From: Mya arenaria
Taxonomy: Eukaryota; Mollusca; Bivalvia; Myida; Myidae
Direction: 5' to 3'
DNA length: 64,000 nt
NCBI RefSeq assembly: GCF_026914265.1
Contig: NC_069124.1
Location: forward strand, 11,549,723-11,613,722
The translations under genes and the position numbers were made by a program. How positions within the stretch are numbered: position 1 is the stretch's first letter; every line of letters starts with the position of its first letter. The notes under the pieces were generated by a model. It worked only from the letters and a program-made list of their open reading frames with translations. It was not told where the DNA came from and made no database searches. This document shows positions 1-12,700 of the stretch, in pieces.

Positions 1-268
1 TTTATTTTACACTTGTAATTTTTTTACCTAGATATTCTTGGGTTAAAAACCTACCCATTCGATTACGGTAAACATGAAATGAATTTACATCAAGAACAGA
101 CACAGTCATATTTTAGCTCGATTTAACTCGCCTCGGCGTTGCTGTCGGCATTGCCGCCTACGTTGAAGTTTTACGATAGAGCAATATCCCAGAAACCATT
201 CATGGGTTCTTCATATTTGGAGTTAGTTTTTTAAAACATTCGGTTCATGTGTTTAAACATTATTTCAG

Positions 269-1073
269 CCAATCCTGTTCATGGACGATAACGGCGAGCG
301 CCAATCAATTCATTGAAATCAGCGTCCCGTTATACACAACTAGCAACTGGTACCTACTGGATCTGGGTAAGCCGAGTTTAACATCAACTGTCAGAAGAGC
401 GTTTAAATGAAGTAATTACTAATGTGCGTTTCTTCTTTTTTGTTCTAAAAAAGTGCAAGAAAACAGAGCACGTACATACGAGGTCCTTAGATGAGTTCAC
501 CGTCTGATAATGAATTGTTTTGTTTTCCTTCAGTCAATTTTCGGATAAATTATTTTTGCCTCTTCCAGGTCAATCTTCCGAGTACGTCAGTGGTTCCGGT
601 CCATACATCACTTCCGGAAACACTGCAACAGTGACGTCATTGGATGGGGCATTCATTTTGACATATAAGGAGGTTTCCTATAGTACCACAGGTGCGGTTT
701 GTACTAAGACGTTCAAACTAGGATCTTTTTAACAAAAAAAGACAAAGCAAAGTTGTGTCAATAATTTTGGACAGATCCCAAAATTGCCACTTTCTGGACA
801 GTGAAACACTAAATGATTCAAACACTGAATGTATAAATGTGTTTACACACAGTGAGTGTGGTAAGCCAGTTTTTCAGCATATGAAGTCATCATAAAGCGA
901 CATGTACACGAGAAAGTTATATTAAAATGAACATTTCTAAAATATTTTCTAGATGCAACATTGACGACAACACCATCTCTTGATGTAACGGATATGTGCG
1001 ACACATCGCAGCTATATGCAGACCAGACCTCCCGCTATCTGCAGTCGAATAACTACCCTAATCCTTCCTTCAG
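269..1073 (+). CDS. CUB-domain extracellular protein, internal fragment (three exons)
   Basis: Three exons join in one frame with GT-AG borders: 269-366, 569-691 and 953-1073 (intron phases 2, 1, 1, then 2 at the end). The first gives SCSWTITASANQFIEI, the Cys-x-Trp strand of a CUB domain. The second gives GPYITSGNTATVTS and an ILTY ending, the C-terminal half of a CUB fold. The third is a Thr-rich linker followed by a new CUB start, with a Cys and then YLQSNNYPNPSF. CUB domains are extracellular beta-sandwich modules for protein and sugar binding. Upstream exons lie left of the window. The next expected exon (phase 2, encoding another Cys-x-Trp strand) is not found between 1074 and 6417, so the gene is incomplete on both sides. 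No signal peptide is visible. The CUB assignment is by pattern only; the parent protein is unknown. Confidence 0.7.
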
Positions 1074-1462
1074 GTACGTTTATAAATACTCATTTCTTAT
1101 CCATCAATTGTCACGAAAGCTCATAGTTGAGTCCATTCGGCTCCTGGGTAAAACCCAGTACCGTCAGCATAAGAAAGTTCCCCAGACGGACTAAACATGA
1201 GAGGGTTTTATAAGCAGACACCAATACCAACTGACCACGTTCACCCTTTCGTTAGTATATCTTCGAACATACAACATACAACGTATACTGGACTTTGAGT
1301 CAGGACGTCTTCTTTACTGTATGACTTTGACGTTATAATTATACATAAAATGCTCTTATATATAGTCAATAACAGAATAAAGATGAATTGAAATGTTTGG
1401 TTAATAAAAAGGTATATCCTTTCAAAGCCTGCTACAGTGTAATATATTGAATAACATTTTAC

Positions 1463-1711
1463 AGTCGAAACTCGGTATGTCGAAGTCGTTGGGACCTCGA
1501 AACATAGTTCGAGTTCACGATCATTTAGTTCGAGTTAACGATCATTTAGTTCGAGTTAACGATCAAGTTAACGATCATTTAGTTCGAGTTAACGATCATT
1601 CGATTATAACCGACATATAAAACATGTATAACCAAACCCAACTCATTTGAAAATAGGTCGACATAACCAGAACATTGAGATAACAGATGTCGACATAGCG
1701 AGTTTCGACTG
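1463..1711. mobile_element. Short inverted-repeat element (MITE-like)
   Basis: The left end CAGTCGAAACTCGGTATGTC is matched by the reverse complement of the right end, which reads CATAGCGAGTTTCGACTG. The inside holds several direct repeats built on GTTCGAGTTAACGATCATTT. It has no coding capacity. It is probably a non-autonomous DNA transposon; the superfamily is not clear because the flanking duplication is ambiguous. Confidence 0.55.
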
Positions 1712-1817
1712 CATTGTCAAGACATATGCTGTTGTATTCCAAAGTAAACATATAGTCAAAACCTTTACTACGATACTTTTATAATATGATAAAACATCCG
1801 ATGACCTTCGCCACTTA

Positions 1818-2438
1818 AGTAACGCCGTTCACTTCTCGGTGTTCATTATCCATGGCAATAAGTAACGCCTTTCACTACTCGGTGTTCATTATCCATCACA
1901 ATAAGTAACGCCTTTCACTACTCGGTGTTCATTATCCATCGCAATAAGTAACGCCTTTCACTACTCGGTGTTCATTATCCATCACAATAAGTAACGTCTC
2001 TCACTACTCGGTGTTCATTATCCATCACAATAAGTAACGTCTCTCACTACTCGGTGTTCATTATCCATCACAATAAGTAACGCCTCTCACTACTCGGTGT
2101 TCATTATCCATCACATTAAATAACGCCTTTTACTACTCGGTGTTTATTATCCATCACATTAAGTAACGCCTTTCACTACTCGGTGTTCATTATCCATCAC
2201 AATAAGTAACGCCTTTCACTACTCGGTGTTCATTATCCATCACAATAAGTAACGCCTTTCACTACTCGGTGTTCATTATCCATCACAATAAGTAACGCCT
2301 TTCACTACTCGGAGTTCATTATCCAACACAATCAGTAACGCCTTTCACTACTCGGTGTTCATTATCCATCACAATAAGTAACGCCTTTCACTACTCGGTG
2401 TTCATTATCCATCACAATAAGTAACGTCTCTCACTACT
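1818..2438. repeat. Minisatellite, 43-bp unit, about 14 copies
   Basis: The unit begins AGTAACGCCTTTCACTACTC and continues GGTGTTCATTATCCATCACA plus three bases. Copies differ by a few substitutions (GCC/GTC, TTC/CTC, occasional ATTAA). It runs directly into degenerate copies of the 70-bp unit of the next array. Confidence 0.93.
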
Positions 2439-5400
2439 CATTGGCCATTTTATGTTTCAGTGACCTGTATTTGTTAGTTGACCGTCACAGCTTGTAACAC
2501 TATACAATGGTTTCTTTGTGTTTTAGCAGCTAGTAACGATTCATTACACTATGGTTATATTTATGTTTTAGTCATAAATGCATTATTCGTTGACCAACTA
2601 TTAATACCTCTCCCTACACAGAGATCACGTTGATGTTTCAGTTACTTGTACCACTAGTTGACCAGCTTGTATAATGCCTCTCACGACACAGTGATCACGT
2701 TGATGTTTCAGTTACTTGTACTACTAGTTGACCAGCTAGTATAATGCCTCTCCCTACACAGTGATCACCTTGATGTTTCAGTTACTTGTACTACTAGTTG
2801 ACCAGCTAGTAAAATGCCTCTCACAACACGGTGGTCACGTTGATGTTTCAGTTACTTGTACTACTAGTTGAGCAGCTAGTATAATGCCTCTCACGACACA
2901 GTGGTCACCTTGATGTTTCAGTTACTAGTACTACTAGTTGACCAGCTAGTATAATGCCTCTCACGACACAGTGATCACCTTGATGTTTCAGTTACTAGTA
3001 CTACTAGTTGACCAGCTAGTATAATGCCTCTCACGACACAGTGATCACCTTGATGTTTCAGTTACTTGTACTACTAGTTGACCAGCTAGTATAATGCCTC
3101 TCACGACACAGTGATCACCTTGATGTTTCAGTTACTTGTACTACTAGTTGACCAGCTAGTATAATGCCTCTCCCTACACAGTGATCACGTTGATGTTTCA
3201 GTTACTTGTACTACTAGTTGACCAGCTAGTATAATGCCTCTCCCTACACAGTGATCACCTTGATGTTTCAGTTACTTGTACTACTAGTTGACCAGCTAGT
3301 ATAATGCCTCTCACGACACAGTGATCACGTTGATGTTTCAGTTACTTGTACTACTAGTTGACCAGCTAGTATAATGCCTCTCACGACACAGTGATCACGT
3401 TGATGTTTCAGTTACTTGTACTACTAGTTGACCAGCTAGTATAATGCCTCTCACGACACAGTGATCACCTTGATGTTTCAGTTACTTGTACTACTAGTTG
3501 ACCAGCTAGTATAATGCCTCTCACGACACAGTGATCACCTTGATGTTTCAGTTACTTGTACTACTAGTTGACCAGCTAGTATAATGCCTCTCACGACACA
3601 GTGATCACGTTGATGTTTCAGTTACTTGTACTACTAGTTGACCAGCTAGTATAATGCCTCTCCCTACACAGTGATCACCTTGATGTTTCAGTTACTTGTA
3701 CTACTAGTTGACCAGCTAGTATAATGCCTCTCACGACACAGTGATCACGTTGATGTTTCAGTTACTTGTACTACTAGTTGACCAGCTAGTATAATGCCTC
3801 TCACGACACAGTGATCACGTTGATGTTTCAGTTACTTGTACTACTAGTTGACCAGCTAGTATAATGCCTCTCCCTACACAGTGATCACGTTGATGTTTCA
3901 GTTACTTGTACTACTAGTTGACCAGCTAGTATAATGCCTCTCACGACACAGTGATCACCTTGATGTTTCAGTTACTTGTACTACTAGTTGACCAGCTAGT
4001 ATAATGCCTCTCCCTACACAGTGGTCACGTTGATGTTTCAGTTACTTGTACTACTAGTTGACCAGCTAGTATAATGCCTCTCCCTACACAGTGGTCACGT
4101 TGATGTTTCAGTTACTTGTACCACTAGTTGACCAGCTTGTATAATGCCTCTCACGACACAGTGATCACGTTGATGTTTCAGTTACTTGTACTACTAGTTG
4201 ACCAGCTAGTATAATGCCTCTCACGACACAGTGATCACGTTGAAGTTTCAGTTACTTGTACTACTAGTTGACCAGCTAGTATAATGCCTCTCCCTACACA
4301 GTGATCACGTTGATGTTTCAGTTACTTGTACCACTAGTTGACCAGCTTGTATAATGCCTCTCACGACACAGTGATCACCTTGATGTTTCAGTTACTTGTA
4401 CTACTAGTTGACCAGCTAGTATAATGCCTCTCCCTACACAGTGGTCACGTTGATGTTTCAGTTACTTGTACTACTAGTTGACCAGCTAGTATAATGCCTC
4501 TCACGACACAGTGATCACGTTGAAGTTTCAGTTACTTGTACTACTAGTTGACCAGCTAGTATAATGCCTCTCCCTACACAGTGATCACGTTGATGTTTCA
4601 GTTACTTGTACCACTAGTTGACCAGCTTGTATAATGCCTCTCACGACACAGTGATCACGTTGAAGTTTCAGTTACTTGTACTACTAGTTGACCAGCTAGT
4701 ATAATGCCTCTCACGACACAGTGATCACGTTGATGTTTCAGTTACTTGTACTACTAGTTGACCAGCTAGTATAATGCCTCTCACGACACAGTGGTCACGT
4801 TGATGTTTCAGTTACTTGTACTACTAGTTGACCAGCTAGTATAATGCCTCTCACGACACAGTGGTCACCTTGATGTTTCAGTTACTTGTACTACTAGTTG
4901 ACCAGCTAGTATAATGCCTCTCACGACACAGTGGTCACGTTGATGTTTCAGTTACTTGTACTACTAGTTGACCAGCTAGTATAATGCCTCTCACGACACA
5001 GTGATCACGTTGATGTTTCAGTTACTTGTACTACTAGTTGACCAGCTAGTATAATGCCTCTCCCTACACAGTGGTCACGTTGATGTTTCAGTTACTTGTA
5101 CTACTAGTTGACCAGCTAGTATAATGCCTCTCACGACACAGTGGTCACGTTGATGTTTCAGTTACTTGTACTACTAGTTGACCAGCTAGTATAATGCCTC
5201 TCACGACACAGTGGTCACGTTGATGTTTCAGTTACTTGTACTACTAGTTGACCAGCTAGTATAATGCCTCTCCCTACACAGTGATCACGTTGATGTTTCA
5301 GTTACTTGTACTACTAGTTGACCAGCTTGTATAATGCCTCTCACGACACAGTGATCACGTTGATGTTTCAGTTACTTGTACTACTAGTTGACCAGCTTGT

Positions 5401-5755
5401 ATAATGCCTCTCACGACACAGTGATTACGTTGAAGTTTCAGTTACTTGTACAACTAGTTGACCAACTAGTATAATGCCTCTCCCTACACAGTGGTCACGT
5501 TGATGTTTCAGTTACTTGTACTACTAGTTGACCAGCTAGTATAATGCCTCTCACGACACGGTGATCACGTTGATGTTTCAGTTACTTGTACTACTAGTTG
5601 ACCAGCTAGTACAATGCCTCTCCCTACACAGTGATCACGTTGATGTTTCAGTTACTTGTACTACTAGTTGACCAGCTAGTATAATGCCTCTCACGACAAC
5701 AGTGGTCACGTTGATGTTTCAGTTACTTGTACTACTATTGACCAGCTTGTATAAT
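2439..5755. repeat. Minisatellite, 70-bp unit, about 45 copies
   Basis: The exact 70-bp period is visible from about 2620 to 5755; 2439-2620 holds about two decayed units. Each unit contains GATGTTTCAGTTACTTGTAC, then a CTAGTTGACCAGCTAGTATA block and the word AATGCCTCTC. Variant positions alternate between copies: CACGACA or CCCTACA, GTGATCAC or GTGGTCAC, CACGTT or CACCTT. Units in the middle are nearly identical, showing recent homogenisation. Confidence 0.95.
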
Positions 5756-6417
5756 GTTTAAATCTTTCAAGGCCTAAAAAGTGTGCTGGAAATATATTTT
5801 TTAGTTCAATTTCTTCCTTTTCTTTCTCCACACAAAATACTTCCAAATTTTGTCAAAATACAAAAAAAATATTGCAAGGTTAAGAACAACATTTTTTTAC
5901 ATTAAGTGTATTTTATGCCCTTATGTAATTTGTTCTTGTGTACACATTGGTTTAATTTAATAAAATGTAATGGTGATTGTTAAAGATAACTGGCACTTGG
6001 AAACATACATGTTCTTTACATACACGATAGGCATAATCCTAAATGCAGAAATCAATTTAAAAAAAAACAAAAACAAAAACAGCAGCTAATATCCTGTGCA
6101 TTACAAAACACCAGGCTTGTCAAGGAAAATCCTTTTGTGGGACAATCAGAGTATCTCAGCAATTTTCCATCAAAAACAACCTTAGATGTATGCCGGTGCA
6201 TCAGTAAAAGTAGCTTTTTACATAAACAATGATAAAAGTAATTTTTTATGTGGTCAAAATAGTTGTTCCAGAAATAGTTGTAAATGGAACGATACGCATT
6301 AAATCATTTTGTATTTGTACTGATAATAAATCATATTTTTTATCGTAATTCTAGAGCTGATTTACACCATGTACAATCCTTATCTGTAGCTCTTTTTCAT
6401 GTTGTTTTATGATGCAG
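5756..6417 (+). other. AT-rich intron or spacer before the first visible ST13 exon
   Basis: AT-rich sequence with poly-A/T runs and a normal branch and polypyrimidine region before the acceptor at 6417. No sequence coding for the conserved N-terminal Hip dimerisation region is visible here. Confidence 0.5.
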
Positions 6418-9400
6418 GCTGAGGCCAAGCAGCCCCGTAAGCCTGCCCGTGCCCCTACACCTGAACCAGAGCCGGAACCAGAAAGTGAGGAGAGTGATGT
6501 TGGTGAGTAAACTGAACATGGATCATTTGGCTTGACAAGTTATAACAGATAATTTTATTGTGGGAGTATATATGGGTGATGGAATATGGAAGAATGTTAC
6601 TTTGTCAAAATCTATTGTATGCACTTTATTGACTTTTTCTGATTGGGAAAAATGTGACCTTTTGACTTAAATTTCCAATTTTGCCTAGAAATGAAAAAGA
6701 ATGCTTTAAAAATAGACAGAAAAATGTGATCAACTTGTTTCTACAGAATACACAAATTATAATATTTGTAGGAAGGTTCAATTTTTTAATGAATTATTTT
6801 TTTTCCTAGAAAGATATTTGGACTTGTTTTTTTTCTCACTTTTTGGGCTGAGCATTGAAAATGAGACGGAACTTCAGCCCTTAATTCAGTAAATCGGTTA
6901 CAAAGTAAACACTGATGATGACCTTTTATGCAAGGATATTTTCATTCTGAAACTGTGTTTTTCTTCATGTTTATGCAATAATAATTGGGCGACAGAATAT
7001 CAAACCTTGAGATCTTCTTTACAATGATAATATCATCCTTTAACTGTGTTCTACAGAGCTTGACAACACTGGTGTAGTTGATGATCCAGATGATTTCATG
7101 CCTGAGTATCCAAACATGGAGATTGACGTCACTGAGGAGATGATGGATGACGCCAATGAGAAGCGCTCCCAGGCCATGTCTGCCATGGGCGATGGTAAGA
7201 CAGGTCTTTACTTTATATGATGGATGCAGTCAGTTTTAACATACTTTGAAATTATCAAAATAATTGAAGTTAGATCATTTGATGGGCAGAGTACATGTAT
7301 AAATCGATTCCCTGACCTTGCCCATCTTTACTTTCTAATACTGTCATTCAATTACATACCCTTTCAATGTATTCACCATAATATTTAACAAACCACATCA
7401 GCCTTTACACCATTACATGTATAACCAGCTTGACAGTTTGATAAAAGGGAGAAAGTATAATATTTAAAGCTACTTCATTCTGTCACAATTGTTTTGTTTT
7501 GTGAATATAATATATTCCATACATGTATTATTTGATTGTTTTGACTGTGCTCAAACTTAGTAGGGTATGTCTTGAATTTGAAAAGGTAATAAATAGATAT
7601 TGTTTTAACTAAGTGCATTGTAAAATGATTTTGAAAAAAACAACAACATGAAAATATCCGGTTTGAGAAGTGATTTATTGTGTATATTGGTCCAGGTTTT
7701 ACATCTAAGCTATGTAATATACAGCACATTTGGAGAATTGATTGTCAAGGCACTTTATTTAATTTCAGGAAATATGGATGAGGCCATACGTTTGTTCACA
7801 GAAGCGATCAAGATAAATCCGAATTCTGCCATATTCTATGCTAAAAGAGCAAGGTATGTGAGGTTCCCACATTTTTTGCTTGTCTGTTTTTTGCATAAAT
7901 AATGCCTTCAACTTGAAGGCTTCAAGATATTCAAATGAAAGTTGGCATATGATCAGTTGCCAGAGGTAATACTCACATATATTGTCTAGTAAATTCCCTT
8001 GCTAGACTGGAAACAACATTAGACGACTACAGATGAGCCCTGGCATTGGCTCTGCGGTGCCCTTTTCACATATATCATCCGGTACAATGTAAAACCTATA
8101 CATGTGTCTGCATACCATGACTGGACGGTTTTAAGTTGAACAGTTAAATGCATCCTGTGACTTTTGTCACACATTGATATGCATTGAACTTGATGGTAAT
8201 TTTGCTTTAAATACCATTGAAAAAAAGTTTGGCATACATTTCGAACATGAAGCTGTTGACTTACAGCAACATGCGGATCCTGGCTAGCTTAGCAAGTTAG
8301 AGATTTTGCATTGAGCCAGCTTTCCTCAGTCCAAAGTTAATCCATACCTGAACAGACAGATGTTTTGTGAATATATGTGTAAATAATAAAAAAAAAACAG
8401 CATACATGTCTGAACATGTAAGTATAAATGTAAACACATTTTGCATCTTTTGTTAGTGCTTACATCCGCATGAACAAGCTGAAGGCGGCCATCCACGACT
8501 GTGACAAGGCTATTGAAATCAACCAAGACTCCGCACAGCCCTACAAGTTCAGGGGCAAGGCCAGGAAGTAAGTTCCCTTTGAAATGCATCTTTCTTGTAA
8601 TTCTACGAAATTACTTTTTCGATGAACTATAAGTTGAAATGTGAGGGTGCAAGTCCACCTATAAAAAAAATTCCGGATCATACTGTTTTTTAAATACAAA
8701 TTGGATCGTATGATTTGTTTGAAATTTATTTTAAGGCAACACAGATTACCAGCGACCAAGTTTATTCATGTTTTAGAGCACATCAAACTTCAATGTTAGA
8801 TGTACAATATTGGGGAAAATCAGCAATATTGTGTAGGTTTGGATGGGCGTGTGAGTCCTTAAGTCGAATGAGAATATAAGAATATATTGTCCCTATCCCC
8901 AGAGCATATTTATTTATACCGCAGGATAAAAAAATCCCTCTAATTCTAAATATGTTCTGTTTGTTTTTCTTCTACTAAAACGGTTTTGGGACAAAACTTT
9001 CAACAGAAATTTTGAGATATTTCTTTGACACAAGTTTGTCAACTGCTTTCCCTGTTGCCAAAGTGTCATGTTTGTTTTCAATTGAAATCTTTAATTAGGT
9101 TTTATTTACCCAGTTAACTTCGTTTGGCCTTGAACTGTTGTCTGAAGTTGTTGATTGGTGCTGGTGCTTATCTCTGACGAGGAGAGTAGGGTGGGGGTAT
9201 TTTTCATTTTTGGCTTATTAAGCATCAATGGGGAATAAAACCAAATAAGCTTGTTAGAGCTAACCATTTCTCTACCTCTACCCGCAGAATGCTGGGCCAG
9301 TGGGAGGAGGCATACACAGATTTGGCCATGGCAGAGAAACTGGACTATGATGAAGACATACATGAAATGCTGAAACAGGTCAAACCCAATGTAAGTACAT

Positions 9401-9709
9401 CTGCAATATATGCAATAATGCCAAGCTTATTCCTGCTGATAACAGCAAATACAAATTCTGTCATTGTTTGCTCAGTAGTTGTTTTTTTATCATTGTCATG
9501 GCCTTGGACATAGTGTTTCCATGCAAACTTTTTAAAGTTGAACTGAGCTTTGTTAAAGATACCCTTAATCAAAATATATTACATAAAACCTGGTACTCCA
9601 GGTTTCTCAATAAAAAATGGCTGCTGGCTGCTGACAGTTCAAATGACTATTTATACCCCCCAAAACAAAGTTTGGGGGGGTATACTGGAATCGGGTTGTC
9701 CGTCTGTCC

Positions 9710-9747
<38 letters not shown>

Positions 9748-12700
9748 CCGTCTGTCCGTCCGTCTTTTTTTTGTCCGGGATTCATCTTTGTCGTTATTGA
9801 ACGAATCTTTTTCAAACTTTCAAATATTAATGACCATGATGTAAACCTGTGCCTCCGTGGATTTGGTCAGAATCGCATGATCCTGAGTGGAGTTGTGGCC
9901 CCTTAATGAGTTAAATTGGGCAAAATTAGCTTTGTCCGGGATTCATCTTTGTCGTTATTGAACGAATCTTTTTCAAACTTTCAAATATTAATGACCATGA
10001 TGTAAACCTGTGCCTCTGTGGATTTGGTCAGAATCGCATGATCCTGAGTGGAGTTGTGGCCCCTTAATGAGTTAAATTGGGCAAAATTAGCTTTGTCCGG
10101 GATTCATCTTTGTCGTTATTGAACGAATCTTTTTCAAACTTTCAAATATTATTGACCATGATGTAAACCTGTGCCTCCGTGGATTTGGTCAGAATCGCAT
10201 GATCCTGAGTGGAGTTGTGGCCCCTTAATGAGTTAAATTGGGCAAAATTAGCTTTGTCCAGGATTCTTCTTTGAAGCTATTGAACAAATCTTTTTCAAAC
10301 TTTCAAATATTAATAGCCATGATGTAAACCTTTGCCTACATGAATTTGGTGGGAAATAAATGTATTGCCTTGTGCGTTCTAGTGATACCATAACTAAGGC
10401 CAGGGCAAACAACCTAGTTTTGTCCGGGATTCATCTTTGTCGTTATTGAACAAATCTTTTCAAACTTTCAAATATTAATGACCATGATGTAAACCTGTGC
10501 CTCCGTGGATTTGGTCAGAGTCGCATGATCCTGAGTGGAGTTGTGGCCCCTTAATGAGTTAAATTGGGCAAAATTAGCTTTGTCCAGGATTCTTCTTTGA
10601 AGCTATTGAGCAAATCTTTTTCAAACTTTCAAATATTAATGGCCATGATGTAAACCTTTGCCTCCATGAATTTGGTGGGAGTCACATGATCCTGAGTGGA
10701 GTTGTGGCCCCTTAATGAGTTAAATTGGGTAAAATTAGTTTTGTTCGTCCTACTCCTTCGTCATTTTTGAATGAATCTTTTTCAAACTTTTAGCCATGGT
10801 GAGAACATTTGCCCCTGTGATTGTGGTTGGAATCACATGATCATGTCTCCAATTATGGCCCCTGAATAAGTTAAAATAGGCAAAAATTATACAGCTTTGT
10901 CTAGTTGTTACTAAAAATAGAAAAACGGTTTCCGGACGATAACTCATGAAAGGCTAGACAGATTTGAACAATTTTTGGTACACAGGTGTAACATCAGAAG
11001 ATACAGGTCAAGTTCGATATTGGGGCTGGTGGGGCCAAGGTCAAGGTCATTGTTACTAAAAATAGAAAAACAGTTTTCGGACAATAACTCATGGAAGGCT
11101 AGACAGATTTGAACAATTTTTGGTACACAGGTGTAACATCAGAAGATACAGTTTGGTACACAGGTGTAACATCAGAAGATATAGGTCAAGTTCGATATTG
11201 GGGCTGGTGGGGCCAAGGTCAAGGTCACTGTTACTAAAAATAGAAAAACGGTTTCCGGACGATAACTCATGAAAGGCCTGACAGATTTGAACAATTTTTG
11301 GTACACAGGTGTAACATCAGAAGATACAGCTCAAGTTCGATATTGGGGCTGGTGGGGCCAAGGTCAAGGTCACTGTTACTAAAAATAGAAAAACGGTTTC
11401 CGGATGATAAATCATGAAAGGCTTACAGATTTGAACAATTTTTGGTACACAGGTGTAACATTAGAAGATACAGGTCAAGTTTGATATTGGGGCTGGTGGG
11501 GCCAAGGTCAAGGTCACGGTTACTAAAAATAGAAAAACGGTTTCCGGACGATAACTCATGAAAGGCTAGACAGATTTGAACAATTTTTGGTACACAGGTG
11601 TAACATCAGAAGATACAGGTCAAGTTTGATATCGGGGCTGCTGGGGCCAAGGTCAAGGTCACTGTTACTAAAAATAGAAAAACAGTTTCCGGACGATAAC
11701 TCATGAAAGGCTAGTTTTTCTTGTCAGCAGTGTAACTTCTAAATTACTCAACATATTTAAATAAAACAGTACATGCATGATAAAAGAAGATGCAGTTTGC
11801 AGTAACCTTGGAGTTATGGCCTCTTTTCAAAGGAATGGTTTGCCATTCCTGTGTCCAGGCGGCATTTGGGGGTATTCGTCACTACTGTGACAGCTCTAGT
11901 TAAAGGTTGGTTTAAATAAAATTGCCAAATAATTTCATTTTCCAAAAATCACCTTTCTTGAACCCCGAGATTGTCAGGTACATTTGTATTAAAACTTATT
12001 TAGAATTTTATCCTCTCATACCTTGATTAATCTCACTTGAATAACCATACATACATGTATGTATCTCTCTGTGCAGGCATTGAAGATCCAGGAACACAAG
12101 CGTCGGTATGAGAGAAAGGGCGAGGAGAAGGAACTGAAAGCTCGTAAGGAAAGGCTCAGGAAAGCCAAAGAGGCTCAGGAGAAGGCCAGACAGGTGGGTG
12201 AACTGAATTATCTAGGTACAAAGGTGCAAAGAAATTGTGGGAAAGAGTGTGAAAAAATACATTTTCAAGAATGAACATACACATATAATTTAAGGCAGTT
12301 CAGTTTTCAAGAGCTAAGCATATAAGATGTACACCCCATCCTTCTTGAGGTATCTGGGGGCGTCATGCCCCTGTTGTTTTTTCTTGATCTTTGATGCATG
12401 TACAAACATATTCCCGCTTATCCAAGAATAAAAAGCATATTTTTCTGAACACTGTGTGTTGCCAGTGTCTTCATGGAGTAACCTAAGTGGTTTGACTACA
12501 TAATTGAAATTAATTATTATGCCCCCAAAGGTGGGCGTATTAAAATCGCACTGTCCGTCTGTCTGTCTGTCCGGCTCAATAACTCGTGTCCAGGCTGTAA
12601 CTTTCTCTAGTATGGACAGATTTTAAAATAACTTGCCACATGTGTTCGACATACCAAGACGACGTGTCATGTGCAAGACCCATGTCCCTACCTCTAAGGT

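Noticed and set aside
7648..7902. 84-codon plus frame across the third ST13 exon
   Set aside because: It reads through intron on both sides. Only 7769-7853 matches the TPR domain and the splice borders.
9468..9906. Plus-strand frames with Ser-Val-Cys-Pro repeats
   Set aside because: They come from the GTCT/GTCC run and the first unit of a pearl-like element, not from a gene.
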